DNA of 64,000 nt from Dietzia natronolimnaea (GTDB taxonomy: Bacteria; Actinomycetota; Actinomycetes; Mycobacteriales; Mycobacteriaceae). Of the stretch, positions 8,898-18,978 are shown in pieces. The stretch spans positions 1 to 64,000 of the forward strand of contig NZ_NTGA01000014.1 of the NCBI RefSeq assembly GCF_002289575.1. The letters are read 5' to 3'. Positions within the stretch are counted from its first letter, which is position 1. Each line of letters starts with the position of its first letter. The position numbers were made by a program, and so were the translations under genes. Below the pieces are notes generated by a model, which ran no database searches, was not told where the DNA came from, and saw only the letters and a list, made by a program, of their open reading frames with translations.

Positions 8898-8982
8898 GGG
8901 ATCGGGGCACGTCCGAGTGGCGCACCTCACACGGACGGCCCGGAGCGGATCGAGAACCCGCCTCAGTCCGACTCAGTCCGCC

Positions 8983-9915
8983 TCAGTCCGACGAGCGGCG
9001 GTGGCGGCGCCCACGCCCGGGGGCGTCGTCGCCGAAGCGGGCCATGAGCTCGGCCACGGAGAGCCCGCCCCCCTCGCCGTGTCGGCTGTGCGGCCCCGAC
9101 TCTGCGGACGGCGGTTCGGTCCTCGGCGACCGCGGGGTCGGCGTGTCGGATTCCGTGGGCCGCTGCGTCGGCGTGTCGGACCCGGACGACGTCTCCGCCG
9201 TCGTCGTGGCTTCCGACCTCGGACGCGCGACCGGCCGGACGGCCGGGCCGCGGGGCGGCCCGTCCTGGGCGCCTGCGGGGCGCGCCGTCTCCGCCTCGAC
9301 CGGCGAGAGCTTCTCGGTGCGCTCGGTGCTCGGGGTGACGTCACGACCGACGCCGGTAACGGTCGGTTCCGGGGCCCGACGGCGGGGTTCGACCCGCTCG
9401 GACGGCACCGACGGCAGGGACACCCCGGCGCCCAGCTCCCCGGCGGCGGTGTCGCCACCCACAGCGGGACGCTCGTCGTTCAGCGTGACACCCAACTGCC
9501 CGAGCTGGTCGCGCAACGCGGCGATCTCGTGGCGGAGTGCGCGGATCGAATCGGTGGTCTCCGCTCGCACGGAGTCGCGGAGATCCTTCTCCACCACGAG
9601 CTCGTGTTCGCGACGCGCCGAGATCTCACGCTCGAGCTGAAGTTCGTACACCGTGTGCAGGTCGCGGACCCGGGCGGCCTCGGCCGCGGCCTGTCGCCTG
9701 TAGCGGGCCACGAGGAAGGCCCCGATGAACGCCGCCCAGAGTGCCGCGAGGGTGCCGATCCGCATCCACACCGGATCGTCCGAGAAGACCATCACGACGG
9801 TCGCGACGAGCGCGAGCACCAGGAGGGCGCCGAGAGCGATGCCCGCCAGGCCGCGGTCGTCACCACGAGCGGGGCGGACGGATCGGGGTTTGTCGATCGC
9901 GCCGTCGGAACTCAT
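8983..9915 (-). CDS. Membrane protein with coiled coil and disordered tail (DUF6779-like)
   Basis: 310 residues from ATG 9915. Two transmembrane helices near residues 22-65 (IALGALLVLALVATVVMVF and an ALWAAFIGAFLVA segment), then an Arg/Glu-rich coiled coil (about 70-135), then a long Pro/Arg/Thr-rich tail. Position and design match mycobacterial Rv3604c, between the DUF3180 and DUF2520 genes. Function unknown; the tail suggests a cytoplasmic scaffold. A GTG at 9948 would add 11 residues. Confidence 0.7.
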   Translation of the reverse strand: MSSDGAIDKPRSVRPARGDDRGLAGIALGALLVLALVATVVMVFSDDPVWMRIGTLAALWAAFIGAFLVARYRRQAAAEAARVRDLHTVYELQLEREISARREHELVVEKDLRDSVRAETTDSIRALRHEIAALRDQLGQLGVTLNDERPAVGGDTAAGELGAGVSLPSVPSERVEPRRRAPEPTVTGVGRDVTPSTERTEKLSPVEAETARPAGAQDGPPRGPAVRPVARPRSEATTTAETSSGSDTPTQRPTESDTPTPRSPRTEPPSAESGPHSRHGEGGGLSVAELMARFGDDAPGRGRRHRRSSD

Positions 9916-10020
9916 GCCCGGGATGATACGCGGAGAACCACTAGTCACACGGGTAACTTGCGCGTGTTCGTCGAGATGCCCGGCGCTCGCGGTCCCGCCG
10001 GGCCGGTCAGGTCGGGCCGG

Positions 10021-10497
10021 TCAGGTCGACTGGGCCAGTCCCCCGAGGTCGTCGTCGGAGGGAGGGGTCTCGCAGGCCGCCTCGAGGAACAGTCCCGCGC
10101 CCACGAGCACCGCCCCCGACACCAGCACCGCCACGGACACCGGCAGCTCGTCACCGGCCGCGGCCAGCTCGCCCAGCCTGGGCAGGAAGTACAGGACCAG
10201 CCCGGTTCCCAGGCCACCGGCCGCTGCTCCCAGGACCGCCGACGCCTGCCCGAGGGCTGCGCACCGCGCGATCGTCACCGGGTGCATCTGGCTGCGGTCC
10301 TGGCCCACGCCGCCGTCGGAGATCGCGGATCGGACGCGGAGCGCCAGCAGGAAGTCGATCACCGCCACCACCGGCAGCGTGACCCAGCCCCACCCGAGCG
10401 GAGGCAGTGACCCGAGAAACGAACCCGTGAGGAAGTAGGCGGCCACGCCGGCCACGAGCGCGACCAGGGCGAGGGTGGACACCGCGATACGGGACAT
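10021..10497 (-). CDS. DUF3180 membrane protein
   Basis: 158 residues with four hydrophobic helices, the standard DUF3180 layout. The ATG at 10497 starts one base after the folK stop codon, which sets the start. The gene follows folK throughout Mycobacteriales (Rv3605c); no function is established. Confidence 0.88.
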   Translation of the reverse strand: MSRIAVSTLALVALVAGVAAYFLTGSFLGSLPPLGWGWVTLPVVAVIDFLLALRVRSAISDGGVGQDRSQMHPVTIARCAALGQASAVLGAAAGGLGTGLVLYFLPRLGELAAAGDELPVSVAVLVSGAVLVGAGLFLEAACETPPSDDDLGGLAQST

Positions 10498-10498
10498 G

Positions 10499-11023
10499 TC
10501 AGCGGACCCACCCTTCGGGGGCCAGCCGGTCGCGCGTGCGCCGGATCGCGCACACTTCCGCGGGATCGAGGGCATCGAGGTGGGCCGAGAGGGGCGTGCC
10601 GTCCAACCGGGCACGCGGTTCGATCTCCGACCAGGGGACCAGGACGAACGCGCGCTCGGCCGCCCGGGGGTGGGGCAGGGTCAGACGGTCGTCCCGGGAC
10701 CTCACCGTCACACCGTCCACCTCGGCGGACACCACGTCCACGTCGAGGGACCGCGGCCCCCACCGGACCCGGCGGGTGCGGCCCGCGGCCCGCTCCTGCG
10801 CGAGTCCCCAGTCGAGCACGTCGCGGGGGGAACCCGGGTGTTCGACGACGAGAACCGCGTTGAGGAAGTCGTCCTGCTCCACCCCGCCCCACGGAGGGGT
10901 GGCGTAGACCGACGACACGTCGCGGAGGGTGCCCGCTCCGGCGGCGGCGGCCACCACACCACGGAGGAACTCGAGTGAGTCACCGTGGTTTCCGCCGATC
11001 GACAGGACGGCCCGGCAGGTCAC
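10499..11023 (-). CDS. folK: 2-amino-4-hydroxy-6-hydroxymethyldihydropteridine pyrophosphokinase
   Basis: Transfers pyrophosphate from ATP to 6-hydroxymethyl-dihydropterin, the step before dihydropteroate synthase. 174 residues. Family motifs: [10 protein letters not shown] at the start, [15 protein letters not shown] (ATP and Mg site; usual form RWGPRTLDLDI), [15 protein letters not shown]. The only start that fits is the GTG at 11023, which overlaps the folB TGA as GTGA. Longer upstream frames run through folB and are excluded. Confidence 0.95.
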   Translation of the reverse strand: MTCRAVLSIGGNHGDSLEFLRGVVAAAAGAGTLRDVSSVYATPPWGGVEQDDFLNAVLVVEHPGSPRDVLDWGLAQERAAGRTRRVRWGPRSLDVDVVSAEVDGVTVRSRDDRLTLPHPRAAERAFVLVPWSEIEPRARLDGTPLSAHLDALDPAEVCAIRRTRDRLAPEGWVR

Positions 11024-11412
11024 CGGTCCGCACCCGGTTCGTCCTCGTGCCCACGCGATCGTCTGGCCACCACCGCGACGTCCGCGAACTCGGCGGGGAT
11101 GGGCGCCTGGGGCTTGTGCACGGTCACCTCGACCGCGTGCGCGTGGGGGGCCAGGTCCATGACCCCGTCGGCGATCTGCGAGGCCACCGTCTCGATCAGG
11201 TCGCGGGGGACCCCGGACACCACGTCCCGGGCGAACAGCGCCAACGCACCGTAGTCGACGGTGTCGGCCAGATCGTCGGACGCCGCGGCCACGGAGAAGT
11301 CGGTCCACAGGACAAGGTCGACGAGGAAGTCCTGACCGTCGTGCCGCTCGTGCTCGAAGACCCCGTGGTGGCCGCGCACCCGCAGGCCCCTGAGTTCGAT
11401 CCGGTCCGCCAT
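11020..11412 (-). CDS. folB: Dihydroneopterin aldolase
   Basis: 130 residues. Converts 7,8-dihydroneopterin to 6-hydroxymethyl-dihydropterin and glycolaldehyde. Motifs: [18 protein letters not shown] (general base region), DTVDYGAL, and [11 protein letters not shown] with the catalytic Glu. Start ATG 11412 shares one base with the folP stop (TGATG). Confidence 0.95.
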   Translation of the reverse strand: MADRIELRGLRVRGHHGVFEHERHDGQDFLVDLVLWTDFSVAAASDDLADTVDYGALALFARDVVSGVPRDLIETVASQIADGVMDLAPHAHAVEVTVHKPQAPIPAEFADVAVVARRSRGHEDEPGADR

Positions 11413-12296
11413 CAGTCCTCCCCCGGTGTTCCGGCCGCCCATGCGGCGGCCACCCGGACGGCGTCGACGCTCGGCGGCACGTCGTGGACGCGCACGGCCC
11501 ACGCCCCGGCCGCCGCGGCCAGTGCGGTGACGGCCGCCGTCGCGGGGTCCCGGCCGGCCACGCCGCGGGGTACACCCGCGGAATCCGCGAGGAGCGCACC
11601 GAGGAAGCGCTTGCGCGACGCGGCGACCAACACCGGGAACCCCAGTTCGGTGAGGGCGTCGAGCCGGTGGAGCAGCGCCCAGTTGTCGGCGGCGTTCTTG
11701 GCGAACCCCAGCCCGGGGTCCAGCACGATCGAGCCCGCGTCGACCCCGGCGGACACCGCCGCATCGGCTCGGCGCGAGAGGTGGTCACGGACCGAGGTCA
11801 CCACGTCCCCGCCGTAGTCGGCGCGGCCTCCGGCGCCCGCCCGGTACTGGTCGGGCGACACCCAGTGCATGAGCACCACGGGGCAGCCGTGTCGGGCGAC
11901 GACCGGCAGCATCCCGGAATCGGCTAGGCCACCGGAGACGTCGTTGATCAGCGCCGCGCCGGACTCGAGGGCCTCGGCGGCGACCGAGGCGCGCATGGTG
12001 TCGACCGAGACCGTGACCCCGTCCTCCACGAGTGCGCGGACGAGGGGGATCACGCGGTCCGCCTCGTCGGTCCGGTCGACCCGGATCGCCCCCGGTCTCG
12101 TGGACTCCCCGCCGACGTCGAGGAGGTCGGCCCCCTCCGAGACCAGTCGCCGGGCGTGGGCGAGGGCAGCCTCCGGGGCGAGGTGACGCCCCCCGTCGGA
12201 GAACGAGTCCTCCGTGACGTTGACGATGCCCATCACCGCACAGCGGCCCGGGCGCGACAGCACGGCGGGGCGCGTCGGAGCGGCCGGGTGGTTCAC
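11412..12296 (-). CDS. folP: Dihydropteroate synthase
   Basis: Joins p-aminobenzoate to dihydropterin pyrophosphate; target of sulfonamides. 294 residues. [16 protein letters not shown] (phosphate-binding loop 1), [18 protein letters not shown] and AASRKRFLG are all present. Start GTG 12296 overlaps the folE stop (GTGA). It matches the active FolP1 type rather than the divergent FolP2. Confidence 0.96.
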   Translation of the reverse strand: MNHPAAPTRPAVLSRPGRCAVMGIVNVTEDSFSDGGRHLAPEAALAHARRLVSEGADLLDVGGESTRPGAIRVDRTDEADRVIPLVRALVEDGVTVSVDTMRASVAAEALESGAALINDVSGGLADSGMLPVVARHGCPVVLMHWVSPDQYRAGAGGRADYGGDVVTSVRDHLSRRADAAVSAGVDAGSIVLDPGLGFAKNAADNWALLHRLDALTELGFPVLVAASRKRFLGALLADSAGVPRGVAGRDPATAAVTALAAAAGAWAVRVHDVPPSVDAVRVAAAWAAGTPGED

Positions 12297-12919
12297 GTAC
12301 CCCGCAGGAGGCCGAGTGCCTCCGCCCTGGTGGAGGCATTGGACCGCATGCTGCCCCGGACCGCGGAGGTGGTGGTGACGGAGCCCGGCTTGCGGATCCC
12401 GCGCATGCTCATGCACAGGTGTTCGCACTCGATCACCACGAGGACCCCGGTGGGCTGGAGCTTGTCCACCAGGGCGTCGGCGACCTGGCTGGTCAGGCGT
12501 TCCTGCACCTGCGGCCGCTTGGCGTAGAGGTCGACGAGCCGGGCGAGCTTGCTCAGCCCGGTCACCGCACCCGAGCGCCCCGGGATGTAGCCGATGTGTG
12601 CCACCCCGTGGAACGGCACCAGGTGGTGCTCGCAGGTGGAATAGATGGGGATGTCCCGCACCAGGACCAGTTCCCGGTGGTCCTCGTTGAAGGTCTTGGA
12701 CAACACGTCCGCAGGGTCGGTGTAGAGCCCCGCGAACACCTCCCGGTACGCCCGTGCGACGCGCGCAGGGGTGTCCTGGAGGCCCTCGCGCTCCGGGTCC
12801 TCACCCACGGCGATCAGCAGTTCCCGGACCGCCGCCTCGGCGCGCTCGGCATCGAACACCCGGCCGGCGGACACCGACCGGGCGTTTGCCGCGGGGATGT
12901 GGTCAGGGGTCGTCATCAA
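12293..12919 (-). CDS. folE: GTP cyclohydrolase I
   Basis: First step of folate synthesis: GTP to dihydroneopterin triphosphate. 208 residues; zinc ligands in [10 protein letters not shown] and ECEHLCM, and GLSKLARLV and RPQVQERLT blocks are complete. Separated by 29 bp from ftsH and overlapping folP by four bases. ATG 12919 or 12916 possible. Confidence 0.96.
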   Translation of the reverse strand: MMTTPDHIPAANARSVSAGRVFDAERAEAAVRELLIAVGEDPEREGLQDTPARVARAYREVFAGLYTDPADVLSKTFNEDHRELVLVRDIPIYSTCEHHLVPFHGVAHIGYIPGRSGAVTGLSKLARLVDLYAKRPQVQERLTSQVADALVDKLQPTGVLVVIECEHLCMSMRGIRKPGSVTTTSAVRGSMRSNASTRAEALGLLRGT

Positions 12920-12948
12920 TCCTCTTCTCGCACGAAACCGACCGGTGG

Positions 12949-15474
12949 TCAGTCGTCACGTTCCCACGGGGCCCGCCACCCGGGTTCCTTGTCCTCACGA
13001 CGGCGGGACCCGCTCCGGCGCCCGTCACCGTCCACCGCCGACCACGCCCGGGTCGACCGACCGGACGGCGACTCGTCCCGGTCTCCGGTGTGCTCGGGAT
13101 CGACGTCCGGTTGCTCCGGCTCGGCGGGCGCGGCCGGGAGTCGGGTGGTCTCGGCTCCGCTCGGACCATACGTCGCGCTCCGGGGCCGGTCTTCGTCGGG
13201 TGCCGCGCCGCCGCCCGGCCGCGTGACCGGTGCCCGGCCCGCACCCGTCGGCGCGCTCTGCGACGCACCAGAGGACGCACCCGGGGACGCTCCCGGCGGC
13301 GGCCAGCCGGGGGCCGACCACCCGGGCGGCGGTGGCGTGCCGTAAGCCGGGATCCCGGGTGACCCGGTCGGTGAGGCTCCCGCAGGGACCGACTCCCGGC
13401 CGCGTCCGGTCTGGTCCACCGGACCCCGGCCCGAGTCCTGACCGGTGTCCCCGTCCTGGCCGGCGTCCCCGTTGTCACGGCTCGCCGGCAGGACGGGCAT
13501 CGCGAAGGGGTCACTCACCGGGGGCGGCCACGGCTCACCGCGCTCCTTCGCCAGCTCACCCGGCGTCTTGACGGGCGGCCGGGTCGAGGGGACGCGACCG
13601 GAGAAGTCGTCGAACTCCGTGATTCTCGGACGCTTGACCACATCCGCGAACAGTCGCTCGAGGTCGTCCTGGCGTAGCGTCTCCTTCTCCAGCAACTCCG
13701 CCGCGATCGCGTCGAGCACGTCCCTGTTGGACTCGAGGACCCGCCACGCCTCGGAGTGCGCGGCGTCGATGATCCTGCGGACCTCGTCGTCGATGGCCTT
13801 GGCCACCTCCGGGGAGTACTCGGACCCCGCGCCGCCGCCGCGTCCGAGGAACGGGTCCCCGCCCTCGCCGCCGTACTTGACCGCGCCCAGCTTGGAACTC
13901 ATCCCGTACTCGGCGACCATCGTGCGGGCGATCCTGGTGGCCTGTTCGATGTCCGAGCTGGCGCCGGAGGTCGGTTCGCCGAAGACGTACTCCTCGGCCG
14001 CACGGCCGCCCATGGCCATGACGATGCGGGCGATCATGTCCGCACGTGTCATGAGGGACTTGTCGTCCTCCGGGACGACCAGGGCGTGACCGCCGGTCCG
14101 GCCGCGCGCGAGGATCGTGACCTTGTGGACCGGCTCCAGATCCTCCATCGCCCACGCGGCCAGGGCGTGACCTGACTCGTGGTAGGCGGTGACCTTCTTC
14201 TCGTGCTCGCTGATCACGCGGTGCTTGCGACGGGGACCGCCCACCACCCGGTCGGTGGCCTCCTCGAGGATGTCGGTCGAGATCTCGTCCCGACCCATCC
14301 GCGCCGCCAGCAGCGCGCCCTCGTTGAGCACGTTGGCCAGGTCGGCCCCGGACATGCCGATCGTGCGGCGGGCCAAGGACTTCATGTCCACGTCGGCGGC
14401 CAAGGGTTTGCCCACCGAGTGGACGGCGAGGATCGACTCGCGCCCGCGCAGATCCGGGTTGGTCACCGGCACCTGCCGGTCGAACCGTCCGGGGCGCAGC
14501 AGGGCCGGATCGAGCACGTCGGGCCGGTTGGTCGCCGCGATCATGATGACCGTCTCGCGGTCACTGAACCCGTCCATCTCGACGAGGAGCTGGTTGAGGG
14601 TCTGCTCGCGCTCGTCGTGGCCGCCACCCGTCCCGGAGCCGCGGTGCCGGCCGACCGCGTCGATCTCGTCGACGAACACGATGCAGGGCGCGTTCTGCTT
14701 GGCCTTCTCGAACAGGTCGCGGACGCGCGAGGCGCCGACGCCCACGAACATCTCGACGAAATCCGACCCGGAGATCGAGAAGAACGGAACGCCGGCCTCC
14801 CCGGCCACCGCTCGCGCGAGCAGGGTCTTGCCCGTCCCGGGCGGCCCGTAGAGCAGGACACCGCGGGGGATCTTGGCGCCCAGTCGTTCGTAGCGTGCCG
14901 GGTTCTGGAGGAAGTCCTTGATCTCGTTGAGCTCCTCCACCGCCTCGTCCTCACCCGCGACGTCGGCGAAGGTGGTCTGGGGCATGTCCTTGGTGAACTC
15001 GACAGCCCGCGACTTGCCGACGCCGAACAGGCCGCCCTTGCCCCCCTGCATCCGGGACATGAAGTAGAACAGCAGCCCGAAGAGGATGAGCATGGGCAGC
15101 AGGAACGACAGCATCTGGGTGAGGAAGCCCTGCTGCGTCACCGTGGTGTTGAAGTTCTCGGGTTCGGCGGCGGCGATCCGGTCGAAGATCTGTTCCGCCG
15201 CCCCCTCCGGATACTTGGCGAGCACCTGATCGGTCTCGTCCGCACCCTCCTCCGGGGTGATCGGCGACTCGAGGGTGAGCCGGAGCTGCTGCTCCCGGTC
15301 CTCGATCGTCGCCTCCCGGATATTGCCCGCGTCGATCTGGGCGAGTGCCACCGAGGTGTCGACCTCGGTGTAGCCCCGCTCGTCGTTCGCGAAGAACGAG
15401 AACCCGACGATCGCCAGGATGATGACGCCCGCGATCGCCACGTTGCGGAAGACGGTGTTGCTCTTGCGTTCCAT
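12949..15474 (-). CDS. ftsH: ATP-dependent zinc metalloprotease FtsH
   Basis: Membrane-bound AAA protease for quality control of membrane proteins. 841 residues. Two N-terminal membrane helices ([17 protein letters not shown] near residue 12, and [19 protein letters not shown]) flank an extracytoplasmic domain. Walker A GPPGTGKT near 208, Walker [11 protein letters not shown], second region of homology, then the zinc site HESGH near 430. The last 180-200 residues are a Pro/Gly/Asp-rich disordered tail, much longer than in E. coli but usual in Mycobacteriales. ATG 15474 has GAGG upstream; the open frame continues further upstream without a plausible start. Heads the folate operon. Confidence 0.97.
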   Translation of the reverse strand: MERKSNTVFRNVAIAGVIILAIVGFSFFANDERGYTEVDTSVALAQIDAGNIREATIEDREQQLRLTLESPITPEEGADETDQVLAKYPEGAAEQIFDRIAAAEPENFNTTVTQQGFLTQMLSFLLPMLILFGLLFYFMSRMQGGKGGLFGVGKSRAVEFTKDMPQTTFADVAGEDEAVEELNEIKDFLQNPARYERLGAKIPRGVLLYGPPGTGKTLLARAVAGEAGVPFFSISGSDFVEMFVGVGASRVRDLFEKAKQNAPCIVFVDEIDAVGRHRGSGTGGGHDEREQTLNQLLVEMDGFSDRETVIMIAATNRPDVLDPALLRPGRFDRQVPVTNPDLRGRESILAVHSVGKPLAADVDMKSLARRTIGMSGADLANVLNEGALLAARMGRDEISTDILEEATDRVVGGPRRKHRVISEHEKKVTAYHESGHALAAWAMEDLEPVHKVTILARGRTGGHALVVPEDDKSLMTRADMIARIVMAMGGRAAEEYVFGEPTSGASSDIEQATRIARTMVAEYGMSSKLGAVKYGGEGGDPFLGRGGGAGSEYSPEVAKAIDDEVRRIIDAAHSEAWRVLESNRDVLDAIAAELLEKETLRQDDLERLFADVVKRPRITEFDDFSGRVPSTRPPVKTPGELAKERGEPWPPPVSDPFAMPVLPASRDNGDAGQDGDTGQDSGRGPVDQTGRGRESVPAGASPTGSPGIPAYGTPPPPGWSAPGWPPPGASPGASSGASQSAPTGAGRAPVTRPGGGAAPDEDRPRSATYGPSGAETTRLPAAPAEPEQPDVDPEHTGDRDESPSGRSTRAWSAVDGDGRRSGSRRREDKEPGWRAPWERDD

Positions 15475-15651
15475 TCGGTCCTCGGATGCGAAGGACAGCC
15501 CTACCGGTCGGCGGGCCTGGTGGTGCGCGACGTCCCGCCCGATGTCTCGTGCGCGACGTCGTTTCTGTCGCACCAGGCTACCTGCGAAGCCCGACACCCG
15601 ACCGGGCTGATCGCCGTGGGCGGACAGGGCCGAGGTGTCGTACCCGCCCCG

Positions 15652-15657
15652 TACCAT
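15652..15657 (+). promoter_or_regulatory. -10 element TACCAT of a leaderless amidase mRNA
   Basis: TACCAT ends seven bases before the GTG at 15665, so transcription should begin at the start codon. This decides between GTG 15635 and GTG 15665. Confidence 0.6.
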
Positions 15658-15664
15658 CGGGACC

Positions 15665-17011
15665 GTGACCACCCCCACACCGCCCGCGTGCCGGACCGCA
15701 GAGGACGTGCGTTCCGGCGCCGGCACCGCGACAGAGGCGCTCAACTCGGCCCTGGGCCGGATCACCCGTCTCGACCCGGCCCTCCGTGCCTTCACCACTC
15801 TGCTCGACGAAGAGGGCAGATCAGCCGCGGCCGCCGTGGACGCATCGGATGAGACCGGACGGTCGGGTCTGCCCCTGGCGGGGGTCCCCCTGGCCATCAA
15901 GAGCACGGTGTCCCTCGACAACCCCGTGATCACCCCGCTTCTCGCGGCCGGCGCGATACCGGTGGGCATCACCGCCGCACCCCAGCTGTGCACGTGGGGG
16001 ATGACGGATTCGGAGGAACACGGCGTCACCCGCAATCCTGGCGACGAGTCCCTGTCCGCGGGCGGGTCGTCGGGGGGATCGGCCGCGGCGGTCGCCTCCG
16101 GCATGGTCCCGCTGGCGGTGGGTGACGACGGGATGGGGTCACTGCGGATCCCCGCCGCCGCCTGCGGCATCGTCACCATCAAGCCCGGCCCGGGGGTCGT
16201 CCCCACCCGGCTCGCCGGCGACAACTGGGGCCGGTTGGCCGAGTCGGGGCCCCTGGCCCGGACGGTCGAGGACACGGCGCTGGCCCTGTCGGTGATGGCC
16301 GGGCGACCCGAGTTGGCCTCCGTCAGACCCGTGCCCGGTGAAGCGCGGGTGGGCCTGTCCACCACGAGTCCGATCCGGCTCGGGCGGGATCTCGTCCGGA
16401 TCCGGGAGCCGTGGAGCCGAGCGGCCCGGGAGGCCGCAGAGGTGCTCCGGGACCGCGATCTCGTCGTCGTCGAGTCCTCCCTGCCGTCCCCCCGCGACCC
16501 GATGCTCTACCTGGCGCGATGGACCTCCGCGGTCGCCCGCGCCGCGGAGGACGAGAACCTCCCGCTCTCCGCGATGGAGCGCCGCACCCGGCACCACGCA
16601 CTACTCGGTCGTACCGTGTTCCGCCGCGGTGGGGCGGGCGACGGGGACACCAGGTGGAACCGGGCCACCGAGGCGCTGCGGACTGAGGTCGAGCGCGCCA
16701 TGGACACCGCCGGCGTGGACGTGTGGCTCACCCCGGCACTGGCCGACCTCCCGCCCGAGGCGACCGACTGGCACCAGCGGTCCTGGGGACGTTCCCTGTG
16801 GGCGTCGATGAGGTTCTCGCCGTTCACCCCGCTGGCCAATGTGCTGGGCTGGCCCGCGATGACCGTCCCGTGCGGTCGCACCGCGACCCCGGCCGGCCGG
16901 GACCTGCCGACGTCGGTGCAGCTCGTCGGTCGGCCGGGTTCCGAGTCGACACTGCTCTCGCTGGCCGCTGCGATCGAGAGTGCTGGCGCGATCGACGTGG
17001 CCGGGGCCTGA
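15665..17011 (+). CDS. Amidase-signature family hydrolase
   Basis: 448 residues. The Ser-cisSer-Lys triad is readable: K79 in PLAIKS, cis-Ser S135 in [14 protein letters not shown], nucleophile S159 in [11 protein letters not shown]. Such enzymes hydrolyse amides to acid and ammonia; GatA is excluded because there is no gatC/gatB neighbour and the sequence is short and divergent. Substrate unknown. It is divergent from ftsH across 190 bp. GTG 15665 is chosen because TACCAT sits seven bases upstream. Confidence 0.85.
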   Translation: MTTPTPPACRTAEDVRSGAGTATEALNSALGRITRLDPALRAFTTLLDEEGRSAAAAVDASDETGRSGLPLAGVPLAIKSTVSLDNPVITPLLAAGAIPVGITAAPQLCTWGMTDSEEHGVTRNPGDESLSAGGSSGGSAAAVASGMVPLAVGDDGMGSLRIPAAACGIVTIKPGPGVVPTRLAGDNWGRLAESGPLARTVEDTALALSVMAGRPELASVRPVPGEARVGLSTTSPIRLGRDLVRIREPWSRAAREAAEVLRDRDLVVVESSLPSPRDPMLYLARWTSAVARAAEDENLPLSAMERRTRHHALLGRTVFRRGGAGDGDTRWNRATEALRTEVERAMDTAGVDVWLTPALADLPPEATDWHQRSWGRSLWASMRFSPFTPLANVLGWPAMTVPCGRTATPAGRDLPTSVQLVGRPGSESTLLSLAAAIESAGAIDVAGA

Positions 17012-17065
17012 GGCGGACCCGGGGGGGCGTGAGTCGGGCCGATCGGCGCCGAGGGGGGGATTGCG

Positions 17066-17302
17066 TCAGTCCTCCGGCAGCTCGGCGAAGCGCTTCTTGA
17101 CGTCGTTGTACCACCCGAGGGCCTGACGGGGCCGCATCCACCGCCCCTTCATCTCCTTCCGCGCGGGCCCGTGTGCCTCGTCCCCCGCCTTGACGACTTC
17201 CTTCAGATGGGCGTCCTGGGCGTTGATCACGTCGTCCGCGGTCTCACCGGAATGGGCGAGGTCGCAGGGGCCGCCGAGGTCTCTGCAGGTCATGGTCTTC
17301 AT
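17066..17302 (-). CDS. DUF1059 small protein
   Basis: 78 residues. The N-terminal part MTCRDLGGPCDLAHSGETADDV shows the two-cysteine DUF1059 pattern, then a basic C-terminal extension with WYNDVKKRFAELPED. ATG 17302 is preceded by GGGAGGA. A promoter resembling the ECF41 consensus lies 50 bp upstream and the gene follows an ECF sigma gene on the same strand, so it is a likely target of that sigma factor. Function of DUF1059 is not known. Confidence 0.8.
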   Translation of the reverse strand: MKTMTCRDLGGPCDLAHSGETADDVINAQDAHLKEVVKAGDEAHGPARKEMKGRWMRPRQALGWYNDVKKRFAELPED

Positions 17303-17353
17303 GGGTCGTTCCTCCCGTGTCCGGGTAGCGCGGTGTGCGCTCCTCACCATGAT

Positions 17354-17380
17354 GACGAGCGGCGAGCCGGAGATGTGACC
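17354..17380 (-). promoter_or_regulatory. ECF41-type promoter before the DUF1059 gene
   Basis: On the minus strand GGTCACA (17380-17374), 16-bp spacer, CGTC (17357-17354). The ECF41 consensus as I know it is TGTCACA-N16-CGTC, so one base differs and the spacing is exact. Confidence 0.65.
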
Positions 17381-17418
17381 TATCCCAGGCCGGAGAGGTG
17401 ACCCCTCCTCGGAAGAGG

Positions 17419-18261
17419 TCAACGCGCGTCGCCGTCCCGCCGTCGGCTGATCGTCTCCAGGGCCTCCGGTTGCGCGCGGAAGTCGATGCGCGTGACCCGT
17501 CCGCCCGAGACGCGGAAGTCGAACGCCACCCGGGCGACTCCGCGGTCGAACCACGCCGCTCCGGGTCGGCCGTGGACGAAGACCGGCAACGCGGAGGCCG
17601 CGGCGCCGTTGAAGAACTCCGCCACCGCGTCGCGCCCGTCGATCCGCGCGGGGGTCCCCAAGCCCACGGCGACCGGGTCTCCGGCCACCACCACGTCCGG
17701 GGCGAGGAGTTCGAGCAGTCGCGAGAACTCCCCGTCGCGGGCGGCGGCGAGGAAGGCGTCGACCACGTTCCAGTCCGCCGTTCCCCGACCATCCGGCGGC
17801 GCCGCCACCTTGGACCGCGCCCTGGAGGCGTGTTTGCGGGCGGCGGCCGGGGTGCTGTCCAGGATCCCGGCGATGGTGGCGAAGTCGACGGCGAACGAGT
17901 CATGCAGGACCAACGCCACCCGCTCGGCGGGGGACAGCCGGTCGAGCACCATGTGCAGCGCCGACCCCACCGACTCGGCCAGGGCCACCTCTTCGGCCGG
18001 GTCGGGACCGGAACCCGGACGATCGGGCGCATCCCCGGGCATCGGCACCGGCACCGCCGCCTTGAGACGGTCCAGGCACACCCTGGTGACGACGGTCGTG
18101 AGCCAGCCCGGCAGGTTGTCGACGGAGGCGGGGTCGGTCCGCGCCAGCCGCAGCCACGCCTGCTGGACCGCGTCCTCGGCCTCGGCCGGATCACCGAGGA
18201 CGCGTGCGGCGATGCGGGTGAGCCTGGGCCGCTCGCGCTCGAACTCTCCGGTCAGATCCAT
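17419..18261 (-). CDS. ECF41/SigJ-like sigma factor with SnoaL-type C-terminal domain
   Basis: 280 residues from ATG 18261. Region 2 (FERERPRLTRIAARVLGDPAEAEDAVQQAWLRL) and region 4 (LDRLSPAERVALVLHDSFAVDFATIAGIL) are followed by a SnoaL-like domain from about residue 175, which in this group replaces an anti-sigma factor as intramolecular control. The WLPEP linker motif and the DGGGR motif of typical ECF41 members are not seen (the linker is Pro/Asp-rich; the C-terminal site reads AGDPVAVG), so control may differ. GAGG lies five bases before ATG 18261; an ATG at 18321 would add 20 residues. Confidence 0.82.
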   Translation of the reverse strand: MDLTGEFERERPRLTRIAARVLGDPAEAEDAVQQAWLRLARTDPASVDNLPGWLTTVVTRVCLDRLKAAVPVPMPGDAPDRPGSGPDPAEEVALAESVGSALHMVLDRLSPAERVALVLHDSFAVDFATIAGILDSTPAAARKHASRARSKVAAPPDGRGTADWNVVDAFLAAARDGEFSRLLELLAPDVVVAGDPVAVGLGTPARIDGRDAVAEFFNGAAASALPVFVHGRPGAAWFDRGVARVAFDFRVSGGRVTRIDFRAQPEALETISRRRDGDAR

Positions 18262-18696
18262 CACTGCCTCATCCCCGCTGCGCGCCGCCGGGAGTGGCGC
18301 GGCTGAAGTCCATTGCGTCACGGTAAAGGTAGCGGCAGACGTACACCCCGTCGACGACCACCGACACCCGCCGATATGGGTACCGGCACGCCCTCGCTGA
18401 TCCGCACCTCCGTCGACGTAATCCCCGACGGGATCGAGCCCGGTCTCGCACTCAGCTCGGGCGATTGAGGGTCACACACCCCACACCAGACTCTCGGTTC
18501 CCACGGTCCACAACGGGGCCGCGGTGCGTTGCCCGATGCCCCCTCCGCACTCTCCGGACAGGCATTGACTGGCTCCGATAAGAGGAGCATCATCATCCGC
18601 GAGGGGCCAAGGTGATACAAGTCACACCATGCCGACTCATCTCGGAGTAGAAGACTCCGGCGGCCAGCGTCTCTCACCGTCGGAAAGGACAGCATC
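18262..18696. other. Intergenic region, divergent promoters
   Basis: 435 bp between the sigma gene and a small ORF. It holds a GlxR/CRP-like box at 18611-18626, a TTGACT hexamer at 18565 on the plus strand and AAAGGA before the ATG at 18697. I see no gene in it. Confidence 0.5.
18611..18626. promoter_or_regulatory. GlxR/CRP-like site GGTGATACAAGTCACA
   Basis: GTGA-N6-TCAC with the flanking 3' A of the TGTGA-N6-TCACA consensus. The second cAMP element in this window is the adenylate cyclase at 53.5 kb. The site is about 71 bp upstream of the small ORF. Confidence 0.5.
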
Positions 18697-18867
18697 ATGG
18701 GAAGCCTCGGAGTATTTGCAGAGGGTTCAAGCCAGTTCGCCATCGATTCGGGGTCGACACTCGTCGACTTCGCCACCGGACTGCCGTCTCTCGTTCTCTT
18801 GCTGATGGATGTGATCGGCTTCGAGACCTCGCTCGACCTGACCGCGAGCGTCGGTGGTGGCATCTGA
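18697..18867 (+). CDS. 56-residue amphipathic small protein, porin-like candidate
   Basis: Complete small frame with AAAGGA before ATG and TGA at 18865, followed at once by a 27-bp perfect hairpin terminator. It has no signal peptide; it carries a hydrophobic centre (LPSLVLLLMDVIGF) between Ser/Asp/Gly-rich ends (SGSTLVDFATG, TSLDLTASVGGGI). Size, lack of signal and composition recall the PorA/PorH cell-wall channel peptides of Corynebacterium, which act in the mycolate outer membrane. I recognise no close sequence match, so the role is a guess; that it is a gene is more likely. Confidence 0.5.
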   Translation: MGSLGVFAEGSSQFAIDSGSTLVDFATGLPSLVLLLMDVIGFETSLDLTASVGGGI

Positions 18868-18892
18868 GAAGTGCAGCTCCAGCCGGGCCCTG

Positions 18893-18952
18893 CACCCGGC
18901 ACGCGGGGAAGCCGCTGACTGCGAGGTCAGCGGCTTCCCCGCGTGCCGGGTG
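18893..18952. terminator. Perfect 27-bp hairpin, bidirectional terminator
   Basis: Arms 18893-18919 and 18926-18952 pair at every base around the loop TGCGAG. It lies between the convergent small ORF and acyl-CoA ligase gene and could serve both. No T-tract on either strand. Confidence 0.8.
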
Positions 18953-18978
18953 GGTGAGCAACCCGAGCCGGCGGGAGC

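Noticed and set aside
15475-16365. Upstream extension of ftsH to more than 1100 codons
   Set aside because: It runs through the amidase gene in antisense; the ATG at 15474 has a ribosome site and the family N-terminus.
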